In this document: in pieces, positions 1 through 7,276 of the stretch
How the letters are laid out: each line of letters opens with the position of its first letter
How positions within the stretch are numbered: the stretch's first letter is position 1
From: a virus
Strand: one strand, 5' to 3'
IMG/VR virus record: IMGVR_UViG_3300019758_000016
Coordinates: 1 to 36,396 of that record
Length of the DNA stretch: 36,396 nucleotides
Translations under genes and position numbers: made by a program
The notes under the pieces: generated by a model
The model's database searches: none
What the model saw: only the letters and a program-made list of their open reading frames with translations
Told to the model about the DNA's origin: nothing

Positions 1-1547
1 ACATCTGTACTACTGAACCTAGCTTTGAATGGAATGATGGTAATTCTTCGTGAGAAACCATCTGTTTTATCGCTAACATTTGGCATTTCATTTGCACAGA
101 AAATCTGTGTTGCATAACTCTCCAACTCAAATGGTTGCATGTATTTACGCTGTGCCATAAAGCTGTTACCAGTTACAATTTTCTTAAACTTACTTGCATT
201 GTCAAGATACTTAGCTGAAATATCATCACCAAGGTTGGCTAGTTTGTTATACAATTCTGCAGGCTTGAAAGTATCTTCCAACTCTCTCAAATCCAAAGAT
301 GTGTAATTGTCCTTTCCAAGTAATGTTTTAATACAGTTTAGAATTGTTGATTTACCATTGCTACCCTCACCAGTTAGAATAAAGCACGTTTGGAGTGAAG
401 CTGAACGATATACACTATAACCAATCATTTCCTCTAATAATGAACGGATTTGTTTATCATGACAAGCTACTTTGGAAAGTGTATTATCCATAGTATCGTG
501 CTTTGCATCTGGTTTATAATCAATGTTGATTTTATTATTGATTACCAATGCAGGAGTGTATGGTAATAGTTGCATTGTTTCCAAATCCAAGATACCGTTT
601 TTAACACCGATATATTTTGCATCTGCGAATGTTCCTGTTTTTCTACACATCAAGCAAATATATTTATATACCTCTTTACGCTGTGTATCTTTCAACGCAG
701 GGATTTTTGCAAGCATAGCTTTTTCAAAAGCCATTGGGTCATTGGTATACAATCCTGCATCTGTGTAGATGTTACACGTTCCATTAATAAGCATAATATT
801 GTTATTGTTCAACATATAATTACCAAACGTATCGTGTCTAAAATTACCCTTTGCATCATAGAACAATTCTTCACTGAAAGCATCATCCCTTGTAATGGTA
901 TCTACTTCACGTTGGGTCAATGGTTCTTTGAAAATGTAACGATTTACGATGTTGCATGTTTTTCTGATACCATCTTTAGTCAAGTTTTTTGTTTGTAGTT
1001 TTAGAATATACTCAAATAGAGTATTGTTTCTATTGACACCATTTAATATTTCTGGTTCGTACTTGCTTATTGGAAGTAGAAACTCTGGTAAGCTGTCCAA
1101 TTCGTTGTATTGTTGTAACCATTCTCTTGTAGTTGTCGTGCTTACTGGAACTTCGGTTGGTACATCTTCCACATATCTTATTTCTTGCGTTGTTTTGGTT
1201 GTTTTTAATGGTACAACTCTATCTTTTGTACCCAATCCATAATCTGCAGGAATACCACAGGCACTATAAATGTGGACACCTTGACGATTTACAACTGTGT
1301 TTTTGAAATAGAAATGCAAACCTCTACTGGTTTTAAGAACATCGCATTTTAGTTTTTCATCACGAATGATATCAAATAATTTATATGCCCAACCACTATC
1401 GTCAATGTCAACTTGAATGTATTCTGGTTTTAACACACCAACGTAATCGCTGTCTGTTGGTGGTTCTGCTAAATATTCACCCCCTTTAATCGCTCCCAAT
1501 GGTCTTTTACCAATTGATTTGATATATCCTTTGAATAAATTTGCCAT
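1..1547 (-). CDS. Primase-helicase (PrimPol-like plus SF3/D5 helicase), 3' end cut by window
   Basis: Replication protein that would prime DNA synthesis and unwind the fork. The readable 515 codons begin with ATG at 1547 and run off the left edge. The N-terminal part has a VDIDD motif near residue 46 and a TSRGLHFYF stretch near 75-82, as in archaeo-eukaryotic-type primase-polymerase domains. A superfamily 3 helicase core follows: Walker A GEGSNGKST at residues 393-401, Walker B LGDDIS around 439-444, and a motif C region CANEMPN followed by a conserved arginine pair. The start overlaps the polymerase stop (TAATG), so translation is probably coupled. A consensus promoter lies about 80-110 bases upstream, inside the polymerase gene. 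The lost C-terminus probably holds the winged helix typical of D5-like helicases. Identity is secure from the motifs; the primase activity is inferred from family resemblance. Confidence 0.9.
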   Translation of the reverse strand, partial: MANLFKGYIKSIGKRPLGAIKGGEYLAEPPTDSDYVGVLKPEYIQVDIDDSGWAYKLFDIIRDEKLKCDVLKTSRGLHFYFKNTVVNRQGVHIYSACGIPADYGLGTKDRVVPLKTTKTTQEIRYVEDVPTEVPVSTTTTREWLQQYNELDSLPEFLLPISKYEPEILNGVNRNNTLFEYILKLQTKNLTKDGIRKTCNIVNRYIFKEPLTQREVDTITRDDAFSEELFYDAKGNFRHDTFGNYMLNNNNIMLINGTCNIYTDAGLYTNDPMAFEKAMLAKIPALKDTQRKEVYKYICLMCRKTGTFADAKYIGVKNGILDLETMQLLPYTPALVINNKINIDYKPDAKHDTMDNTLSKVACHDKQIRSLLEEMIGYSVYRSASLQTCFILTGEGSNGKSTILNCIKTLLGKDNYTSLDLRELEDTFKPAELYNKLANLGDDISAKYLDNASKFKKIVTGNSFMAQRKYMQPFELESYATQIFCANEMPNVSDKTDGFSRRITIIPFKARFSSTD

Positions 1548-3340
1548 TATCGAATTCCCCTTTTCCAATCTTCGTAGGTTAGTTTTTGTTTACTGGTGCT
1601 ATCTAAGAAAGCCTTTATCTTCTTAGTAGTATACCATATATACCATTCTTTGTCAAGCCACATTGGAACTTTTTTATCCAAAACATTATCATTAGTAATG
1701 AAGCAATGGTCGGGTGTATCTGCAACTCTATCCAAACTATCATATTCTTTATCACGATGTTTTTTTAACAATTCCGTATCATTTGGATTTGTAGATGCAA
1801 AACAACGATGGACACGTTCGCTCAAAATTTTACCGTTGTGTACTCCATAATCATACTTTCTGCTTATTTTATAAATCTTTTGGAACATACGCAAATCATC
1901 ACATTCCATTATTGTTTTTCTTGGGTCTGTTCCATATAGGTAATATTCCAATAGGACTTTGTTTAGAATTGGTAGGTTGTAATCCAAATCGTGTTGTTTT
2001 TTCGCAACGCTACCTTTGCTTTTTGATTTGCCATCAGCATCTACGATGATATAGTTGTTTACATTTGATTGAACAACTTTTCTATATTCATCATATTCAA
2101 GTTCCATTCTAGTGCGTTTACACCATTCATCACAAATAGCCATAATTTCTTCTCTATCTTCATCACGATAAAGTTTAATCAAAATACCGTCTGTGTTTGA
2201 TTGGATAAGTTCGCATTTACCATACAGTTTATCTAATAGGTCTACCAATAGTAGTTGTCCTGCAATACAAACATTGTTAGCCATCAAAGGGTCATACAGA
2301 TTATTAAATCTATCTTTAGATGCTCCGAATGTTGAGTTAAGGACGATTTTTCTTGGTTGCTGTCTAGGGTCTTTGTTGCGTTTCATAACAATACGCTCGT
2401 CACGAATTTGAGTGTATTTTTTAGGATTGCGAACATTGCGAGATAAGAAATCATATTCAATCATGATTGCAGGATAGTATGAACCAACATCAGCCATGAT
2501 ATACGTTCCCTCACCCATATAATCTGGAATAGCACCATGTAGACCACCAACACCAAATACATGAGGTACACCGTTTATATCTTCCTTAAAAGACATACCC
2601 TTATATAGTTCTTCGTGGTCATAACCTTTTGCTTGCATTTCCTTAGCTTTTTTCGCCCACTCCAAATATCTATCTTTCAGATATTCATATCTTCCTAAAT
2701 CCAAAGTTTCTGGAAATATTAAATCAAACTCGTCATTTCGTTCCTGTTTAACAGCACCTAATATAATGGCTGAAATCTGTGCTTTGGTTTTACTCAATGC
2801 AGTAGAATTTAATCCAAACTCTTGTACCAGTCCAACATGGCTATCCCACTCTGTTTTATTTCTTAGGAATACTTCAAAGGTTTCCATAACATCGTGAAAG
2901 CAATATTTTTCGGTTTCAAGTTTTTCATCATCAGTTAGTTTTCTGTCAATATCAAAAGGTACAGTTGTTTCTCTAATATCGTGTCCCATATAGGCTTCTA
3001 GTTCTTTTAATGATTTAGCACTATACCCAGAACCCACTAGAGTATCATAGTTAATAATTGGAAATTTTATCAATTCCCTTGAAAACATAAAACCTTTTTG
3101 GTCTTGGTTGATAATCCAATCTGACATTTCATATGGATTAAAGTCACACAAGATTGCTTTTGCTATCCATTGGTCATAACCTCTACTGTTATATCCAACC
3201 CAAACCTCGTTTTTGTAATGCTCATAAAACCGTTCAAGTGTTTCTTTGCTGTTCCAAATCTTGTACTTTTTCCTAGTATTTGTATCTAACCAACATATTA
3301 GCCAGTCATGTTTAAATACTTCAAAGTCATATATAATTAT
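1547..3340 (-). CDS. Family B DNA polymerase with 3'-5' exonuclease; non-canonical start
   Basis: Replicative DNA polymerase. Polymerase motifs, numbered from the start proposed here: motif A DVGSYYP at 284-290, motif B KIVLNSTFG at 331-339, and motif C SNTDG around 381-385, where Asn replaces the first Asp of the usual DTD while the catalytic second Asp is kept. The proofreading exonuclease has Exo I YDFEVF (D5, E7), Exo II NSRGYD (N51, D56) and Exo III YCFHD (146-150). Exo I and II lie upstream of the first usable ATG/GTG/TTG codon (a TTG at 3151), yet the frame is open and clearly conserved back to about 3346. I place the start at ATA 3340, eight bases after an AAGGGGG ribosome site; ATT at 3346 or 3337 is possible. 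A hairpin (3369-3390) precedes the site. Function is secure; the start is uncertain and could reflect a sequencing error. Confidence 0.88.
   Translation of the reverse strand: MIIYDFEVFKHDWLICWLDTNTRKKYKIWNSKETLERFYEHYKNEVWVGYNSRGYDQWIAKAILCDFNPYEMSDWIINQDQKGFMFSRELIKFPIINYDTLVGSGYSAKSLKELEAYMGHDIRETTVPFDIDRKLTDDEKLETEKYCFHDVMETFEVFLRNKTEWDSHVGLVQEFGLNSTALSKTKAQISAIILGAVKQERNDEFDLIFPETLDLGRYEYLKDRYLEWAKKAKEMQAKGYDHEELYKGMSFKEDINGVPHVFGVGGLHGAIPDYMGEGTYIMADVGSYYPAIMIEYDFLSRNVRNPKKYTQIRDERIVMKRNKDPRQQPRKIVLNSTFGASKDRFNNLYDPLMANNVCIAGQLLLVDLLDKLYGKCELIQSNTDGILIKLYRDEDREEIMAICDEWCKRTRMELEYDEYRKVVQSNVNNYIIVDADGKSKSKGSVAKKQHDLDYNLPILNKVLLEYYLYGTDPRKTIMECDDLRMFQKIYKISRKYDYGVHNGKILSERVHRCFASTNPNDTELLKKHRDKEYDSLDRVADTPDHCFITNDNVLDKKVPMWLDKEWYIWYTTKKIKAFLDSTSKQKLTYEDWKRGIR
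1628..1656 (-). promoter_or_regulatory. Consensus sigma-A-type promoter inside polymerase gene, for primase-helicase
   Basis: On the minus strand TTGACA (1656-1651), a 17-base spacer and TATACT (1633-1628), with TGG before the -10. It lies 80-110 bases upstream of the primase start and matches the other early promoters of the window in spacing and flanking bases. Confidence 0.75.
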
Positions 3341-3368
3341 ATCAATTACCCCCTTTTCTGATATGTAA

Positions 3369-3390
3369 AGAGTAGGTTTTACCCTACTCT
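3369..3390 (-). other. Hairpin between SSB-like gene and DNA polymerase
   Basis: An 8-base perfect stem (AGAGTAGG/CCTACTCT) with a 6-base loop sits between the stop of the SSB-like gene at 3401 and the polymerase ribosome site. It is followed by CTTTACAT rather than a U-run, so it is a weak terminator candidate. It could attenuate transcription or process the message upstream of the oddly started polymerase. Confidence 0.55.
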
Positions 3391-3400
3391 CTTGTGTGTA

Positions 3401-3862
3401 TTATACGAATGGAAGTGGTTCGTTATTTTCTTCCATATACTCTTTGGTGTAGTAAATGTTTGGATATTTCTTATCCTCGTTCCAGTGTTTACAGGTTACT
3501 ACTACCTTTTTACCTAGTTTAGCTTTTGCAATTTCTTCTGCGAATTGTGGGAAATCATCAAATACGATTTCTGAATCTGTAATCAAGTTAATAAAATCTT
3601 GACATTTTGCAATATTCTCTGGAGTTCTATCTGGATTATTGCTTTGTAGATACATGATACGCTTCATGAAGTTTTCTGTTTCCAGATTTTTAAACTTAAT
3701 AGCTACCATTGGTTGTGCAGATTGTGTTACTCCCAACTCAATTTCCAAAACCTCTAGTTTATATTGACCATCTTCCCAATCGTCATATTTTTCTGGTTTT
3801 GCTTTCAATACCTCGTCTGCTGTTGCCATACCTGCAAATTGTTCCCAAATGTTTTCATTCAT
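3401..3862 (-). CDS. Single-strand-DNA-binding-like phage protein (DUF669-like)
   Basis: A 153-residue protein just upstream of the DNA polymerase, the usual place for a phage single-strand DNA-binding or DUF669-type protein. It opens MNENIWEQFAG and has a beta-rich core (LEVLEIELG, MVAIKFKNLE) and a KKVVVTCKHWNE strand near the C-terminus; these are compatible with an OB-like fold. The start ATG has AGAGGAAAAC upstream. Its own TTGACA-N17-TATACT promoter lies at 3910-3938. No catalytic motif is visible. The assignment rests on position and general resemblance, so single-strand binding is an inference. Confidence 0.55.
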   Translation of the reverse strand: MNENIWEQFAGMATADEVLKAKPEKYDDWEDGQYKLEVLEIELGVTQSAQPMVAIKFKNLETENFMKRIMYLQSNNPDRTPENIAKCQDFINLITDSEIVFDDFPQFAEEIAKAKLGKKVVVTCKHWNEDKKYPNIYYTKEYMEENNEPLPFV

Positions 3863-3909
3863 ATTGTTTTCCTCTTTCTTTCATTAAACATTGTTTTGAC
3901 TTCTTACTT

Positions 3910-3938
3910 AGTATACCATAGTTATTAGCGTTTGTCAA
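3910..3938 (-). promoter_or_regulatory. Consensus promoter for SSB-like gene and polymerase
   Basis: TTGACA (3938-3933), 17-base spacer, TATACT (3915-3910), preceded by TATGG. It lies between the stop of the gene ending at 3944 and the start at 3862. Confidence 0.85.
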
Positions 3939-3943
3939 GTGTT

Positions 3944-4270
3944 TTATTTGATAATTTTAATAGTTTTACCAAGTTCTCTGCAAACTTCTCCAAGTGTCAT
4001 TTCAATTTCAATAGGTCTTTTCCAAATTACTTGTAGTTCATCATCGTTAAAAATACTACCTAATGTGTAACCTTTTGTTTTATATACAACATCAATATCG
4101 AAATTTTCATAAGAGGGTGATTTCAAATCATCATTTCTATCACTTATATTTCCTGCAAAATACTTAGTATTTTCTTCCATTAGATGGTTATTAATTACAA
4201 GGCATTTAGTTCCATTTTTAAGTTTTACAACCATACCATTTTCAATATCTTTTTTACTAAAATTTTTCAT
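3944..4270 (-). CDS. Hypothetical early protein, paralogue of the 6893-7216 product
   Basis: Function not recognised. The 108-residue product opens MKNFSKKDIENGMVV and ends with a MTLGEVCRELGKTIKIIK tail. The protein at 6893-7216 has the same plan: a KKxFxKxDxxxGMxV opening, a central CxVxN or LWLNG segment, a D-I-x-x-V-Y strand, CIWKR or VIWKR, then an EMTxxEVC-GK-IKI tail. They are duplicates within one early block, each as the first gene after its own consensus promoter. The ribosome site is AGGAGAAATATAAATG. A small beta-barrel nucleic-acid or host-targeting protein is conceivable, but nothing shows it. Confidence 0.75.
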   Translation of the reverse strand: MKNFSKKDIENGMVVKLKNGTKCLVINNHLMEENTKYFAGNISDRNDDLKSPSYENFDIDVVYKTKGYTLGSIFNDDELQVIWKRPIEIEMTLGEVCRELGKTIKIIK

Positions 4271-4305
4271 TTATATTTCTCCTTTTTTTTTTTTATTGTA
4301 TACTT

Positions 4306-4334
4306 AGTATACCATATAATTTGTTATTTGTCAA
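4306..4334 (-). promoter_or_regulatory. Consensus early promoter
   Basis: TTGACA (4334-4329), 17-base spacer ending TATGG, TATACT (4311-4306), between the HD protein stop at 4343 and the start at 4270. Confidence 0.85.
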
Positions 4335-4342
4335 CCATTTTT

Positions 4343-4894
4343 TTAAACTTTTTTCAAATAAGTTGCTTTCATATCTGCCATGTGAGTTAATAGAACTAGT
4401 GGATACATTTCATATGCTCTACCCAAAGTGTTCCAGTCTTGCTGACCACTGTATGCTCCCATATGCCAACGAATAGCCATCATTTCTTCCATTGAGAGGT
4501 TCATCATACTAGAGATAAGCAAAACGCTTTTTTCTCCGTGACCTAGTGGTAGTTTATCATCTACTGTGTAGAATGGAACTTGAACCCATTTACCATCAAC
4601 TTTTTTGTTTCTCATTTCAGTTGTGTAGAAATTGACTTTGCATATATCGTGTAGTAGAGCAACCAATGCGATAGTTTCTTTTGGTGTATCTGCTACTTCT
4701 GGCATTTTCTCCAATTCTTGGAATACACGGACTGAATGTTCTACCAAACCTCCTTTATAGCTTTCATGAAATCTAGTTGATGCAGGTGCTTCAAAGAAGT
4801 CTGTACGTTCCAAATATTCTAGTAATTGTTTTGCACCATATCTTGTAATGTGGGTGTTATACAATTTAATAAATTCTTCTTTATAATTATTCAA
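4343..4894 (-). CDS. HD-domain phosphohydrolase-like protein
   Basis: The 183-residue protein has HD-superfamily metal motifs: HESYKGGLVEHSVRV with H53, then ALLHDICK with H82-D83, and a later RWHMGAY histidine. HD proteins hydrolyse phosphate bonds of nucleotides or cyclic signals; the substrate cannot be read here. It lies among recombination and replication genes and starts with TTG at 4894, overlapping the exonuclease stop (TTGA) with a GGAGG site seven bases upstream, so it is translationally coupled. Roles in nucleotide-pool control or signal-nucleotide degradation are possible but not shown. Confidence 0.8.
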   Translation of the reverse strand: MNNYKEEFIKLYNTHITRYGAKQLLEYLERTDFFEAPASTRFHESYKGGLVEHSVRVFQELEKMPEVADTPKETIALVALLHDICKVNFYTTEMRNKKVDGKWVQVPFYTVDDKLPLGHGEKSVLLISSMMNLSMEEMMAIRWHMGAYSGQQDWNTLGRAYEMYPLVLLTHMADMKATYLKKV

Positions 4895-5649
4895 ATTAAA
4901 TCCTCCAATGTCATTATTTTAGTTTCGGTTTGTTCACTGATACATGTTTTGCATTTACCACATCTATCTGGAATGATTAAACCTTGTCTAATCTGATAGT
5001 AGCGTTCCACACGCTGTTTAACTTCAAATAATACGGCATCCAGATGGTATTGTGGGATTTGAACAATAGCACTATTCAGTGGTTTCTTCTTTTCCACAGC
5101 ACAAATAAAAGTTGGTAATCTCTCACCTGTGTTTTGGTACACAATCTCTTGATAACAAGCCATTTGGATATCATATCCCCAAGGAGTAATGAAGTCAATA
5201 AACTCACCTCTACGATTTGTTACATCTGCCATTACTTTTAAATCGTTAATTGCAACACCTTTGGAGTAACTATCCATCTTAATTTTGAATGGTACACCCT
5301 CAATTTCACCAGTCATTACCGTTTGTTTGTCACCAGACATAAATTGCATAAATACTTTGTCATTTTCAATGTATCTGCAAATTTCCTCTGCCAACTTAAA
5401 TTCGCTTTTTAACATTCCTTTGGTTTTTCCACGGCTAGAATAGATGTTCGGATGTTCTTCTCTAAATTCATCTAGTGTACCCTCAATCCACGCATCAACA
5501 TAAGAACCTATTAGCATACTTGGTGTCGGTTCGCCAAAAGGCTTTGTACCTGCATATTCACAATGCTTATACTTCTTGTATGAGGACACAGACATATAGT
5601 GCGTATCCTCATAATAAGCCTTTCCAAGTAGGTCTGTTGGATTAGTCAA
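4891..5649 (-). CDS. PD-(D/E)XK exonuclease (RecE/DUF3799-like)
   Basis: Probable 5'-3' double-strand exonuclease that works with the RecT protein encoded at 6020-6658 in phage recombination. The 252-residue protein has a nuclease core with E115, D126 (FKIKMDSY) and D136-x-K138 (INDLKVM), the order expected for PD-(D/E)XK enzymes. LIGSYVD near residue 47-52 resembles the G-x-x-x-H/D helix of RecB-like nucleases. A C-terminal cysteine cluster (CGKCKTC) may bind metal or an iron-sulphur cluster. Start is TTG at 5649, just inside the end of the small gene 5642-5818; no strong ribosome site is visible, so coupling is likely. The DUF3799 label is from memory of the family. Confidence 0.75.
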   Translation of the reverse strand: MTNPTDLLGKAYYEDTHYMSVSSYKKYKHCEYAGTKPFGEPTPSMLIGSYVDAWIEGTLDEFREEHPNIYSSRGKTKGMLKSEFKLAEEICRYIENDKVFMQFMSGDKQTVMTGEIEGVPFKIKMDSYSKGVAINDLKVMADVTNRRGEFIDFITPWGYDIQMACYQEIVYQNTGERLPTFICAVEKKKPLNSAIVQIPQYHLDAVLFEVKQRVERYYQIRQGLIIPDRCGKCKTCISEQTETKIMTLEDLI

Positions 5650-5818
5650 CTGAACTTAGAATATTCTTACCTAACCAACATATTCCAATAATTCCGTTTG
5701 GCACACAACTATACTCAATACAATATGGTATATTTAATGCTGATAGAATAGACCATGTGAATAGGTTAATCAACACAAAGTACACCAAAATACCTAACAA
5801 TACATTTAAAAATCTCAT
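5642..5818 (-). CDS. Small membrane protein, 58 residues
   Basis: Short open frame between the Lar-like gene and the exonuclease. Its ATG overlaps the upstream stop (ATGA) and its stop overlaps the TTG start of the exonuclease, so it fills the gap exactly in an otherwise gapless operon. A hydrophobic N-terminal segment (residues 4-27) looks like a membrane helix. Function unknown. Confidence 0.6.
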   Translation of the reverse strand: MRFLNVLLGILVYFVLINLFTWSILSALNIPYCIEYSCVPNGIIGICWLGKNILSSVD

Positions 5819-6018
5819 TTAACTCTCCTATTCCAATTTTCAATTGCTTCTTTTTTAGTTTTTCTGTAACCACCAGTAGCACCACAACCTGCGTTTGTAA
5901 ACGGACAAACTACTGTGTAATATCCACAATAATCTGGATTATCACTCGATTCTTCGTTCAGTTCATAATCTGTCAATGCTACTGGATTAGGTCTACCACA
6001 ATGTGGACATTTTTTCAT
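5815..6018 (-). CDS. Lar-like zinc-ribbon protein (restriction alleviation family)
   Basis: A 67-residue protein with CPHCG near the N-terminus, a second cysteine group (VVCPFTNAGCGATGG) and the ending KEAIENWNRR, which is the signature of the Lar restriction-alleviation family and related phage zinc ribbons. Lar of the Rac prophage modulates type I restriction; whether this protein does is unknown. I start it at ATG 6018, preceded by AGAAAGGTGAATAAT, rather than at the in-frame upstream codons up to 6048 that overlap recT. It sits between RecT and the exonuclease. Confidence 0.7.
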   Translation of the reverse strand: MKKCPHCGRPNPVALTDYELNEESSDNPDYCGYYTVVCPFTNAGCGATGGYRKTKKEAIENWNRRVK

Positions 6019-6019
6019 A

Positions 6020-6658
6020 TTATTCACCTTTCTCATATGGGTTAACAACTTCTGTTACAACCTCATCACTAACGTCCATAACCTCATCATCCGTTTGCAC
6101 ACCCATCATTAGGTCTGGACAATATACTCTTGCGAACCACGCATATGCTCTATATCCAAGCATTAATTGTGGCATTGTTTTCCACTTACTGCCTGTTTTT
6201 GTAGACCATCCCTCTGCCTTTGCTACACCCATTGTTACGGCAGAACCAGTTACAGTCTTTCCACTACTAACTCTAGTTGCTGTTACATATGCACCCCACG
6301 CATCAGACATTCTGTGTTGCTTGCGTTTTTCTGGGTCTGTGATGTTTTCATCTGTGTAATGCAATTCAATATCAGTGTATTTTTTATTGTTCATCAGCAT
6401 TGTAGCAATCGCTTGACCACTCCAACTAGGTTTACCTTGAACAACATAGAGATTTTGCATTACCATCATTACTGGAACATTCATACGGTTTGCTAGTTCC
6501 AAAGCAATGAAGCAGTTTTCTTTTTTACGCTGATAGGTTTGTGGAACAATTGTACTCATGGCAAGCATTTCAGACATTTCCATAATATTTCCGAATGAAC
6601 CCTCTAAGGCTAATTCATTTTTGGTTTCTTCAACTGGTGCTAAAACTTCTGTACTCAT
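6020..6658 (-). CDS. recT: RecT-family single-strand annealing protein
   Basis: The 212-residue protein carries a pattern common in phage RecT-like proteins: an N-terminal segment with LANRMNVPVMMVMQNLYVVQ, then GKPSWSGQAIATML, a central region rich in aromatic and basic residues, and MPQLMLGYRAYAWFARVYCPD before an acidic tail (QTDDEVMDVSDE). These proteins anneal complementary single strands during phage recombination and pair with an exonuclease, here at 4891-5649. Start ATG 6658 has a GGAGG site. The family is fairly secure; the mechanism is family knowledge. Confidence 0.78.
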   Translation of the reverse strand: MSTEVLAPVEETKNELALEGSFGNIMEMSEMLAMSTIVPQTYQRKKENCFIALELANRMNVPVMMVMQNLYVVQGKPSWSGQAIATMLMNNKKYTDIELHYTDENITDPEKRKQHRMSDAWGAYVTATRVSSGKTVTGSAVTMGVAKAEGWSTKTGSKWKTMPQLMLGYRAYAWFARVYCPDLMMGVQTDDEVMDVSDEVVTEVVNPYEKGE

Positions 6659-6660
6659 AA

Positions 6661-6891
6661 TTAAACCTCCATTTTAAAGATACTGTTAGTTTCAGTTGCG
6701 ATTTCCCAATCTTCCATAGCAATGTTTGAGAATGTGTATGGGATATCTAACACATTTCTAATATTTAACATTGTACCCTCTCTTGTATAAATAACAATCT
6801 CACCGTCTTTATACTTCCAATATCCTGCCCACTTCTTACGTTTGATTGGGTCACCACTGATAAATGCTGTAAAAACTTCATTAAATTTCAT
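6661..6891 (-). CDS. Small protein resembling DUF2829/Tad2 family
   Basis: A 76-residue protein opening MKFNEVFTAFISGDPIKRKKW, with a strand YKDGEIVIYT and ending AMEDWEIATE. The layout (FxEAhxAlxxGxxhxRxxW near the start, DWEI near the end) is that of the DUF2829 family, which includes the Thoeris anti-defence protein Tad2 that sequesters signalling nucleotides. The middle is shorter and more divergent than I expect for Tad2, so function is uncertain. I start at ATG 6891, two bases after the upstream gene ends (GGTAAATAATATG), instead of the upstream in-frame codon at 6927. Confidence 0.5.
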   Translation of the reverse strand: MKFNEVFTAFISGDPIKRKKWAGYWKYKDGEIVIYTREGTMLNIRNVLDIPYTFSNIAMEDWEIATETNSIFKMEV

Positions 6892-6892
6892 A

Positions 6893-7216
6893 TTATTTAC
6901 CCTCAACAATCTTAATATTTTTACCAAATACTTTGCAGATTTCAGCCATTGTCATTTCAACTTGTTCTGGTTCACGTTTCCAAATACATTTTAGAGAATT
7001 TCTTTTTAAAGCGTCATTTATTGGTGTATCTGGATATTCATATACGGCGATTATATCAAATGAACTATCAACAAAATTTGTTAAATCAAAACAAGTAGTT
7101 CCCAAATGATATTCAATACCTCTTGGTTTACCATTCAACCAAAGTGCTTTTACACCATCTCTTCTCTCCACAATCATTCCATCTTTCAAATCACTTTTCC
7201 CAAATACTTTTTTCAT
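6893..7216 (-). CDS. Hypothetical early protein, paralogue of the 3944-4270 product
   Basis: A 107-residue protein of unknown function, recognisably duplicated with the 3944-4270 product (shared GMxVxxxxG opening, CIWKREPE strand and EMTMAEICKVFGKNIKI tail). It is the first gene after a consensus promoter at 7248-7276 and is followed immediately by the DUF2829-like gene, then recT. Duplication with a fixed promoter-proximal position in both copies suggests an early role. Confidence 0.75.
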   Translation of the reverse strand: MKKVFGKSDLKDGMIVERRDGVKALWLNGKPRGIEYHLGTTCFDLTNFVDSSFDIIAVYEYPDTPINDALKRNSLKCIWKREPEQVEMTMAEICKVFGKNIKIVEGK

Positions 7217-7247
7217 ATTTTATTTCCCCTTTCTTTACTGTAATGCT

Positions 7248-7276
7248 ATTATACCATACTATTTACCGTTTGTCAA
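7248..7276 (-). promoter_or_regulatory. Consensus early promoter for recT block
   Basis: TTGACA (7276-7271), 17-base spacer ending TATGG, TATAAT (7253-7248). The -35 box contains the TGA stop of the ERCC4 nuclease gene. It drives the block 7216 to 4343. Confidence 0.88.

Noticed and set aside
1-1242. Plus-strand frames opposite the primase-helicase
   Set aside because: The minus strand carries clear helicase motifs here; the plus frames are shadows.
1547-3340. Family A DNA polymerase
   Set aside because: Motifs are DxxSYYP, KxxxNSxFG and NTDG as in family B; the family A DYSQIE and HDE motifs are absent.
3369-3390. Hairpin as a full terminator before the polymerase
   Set aside because: No U-run follows, and stopping here would cut the polymerase from its promoter at 3910-3938.
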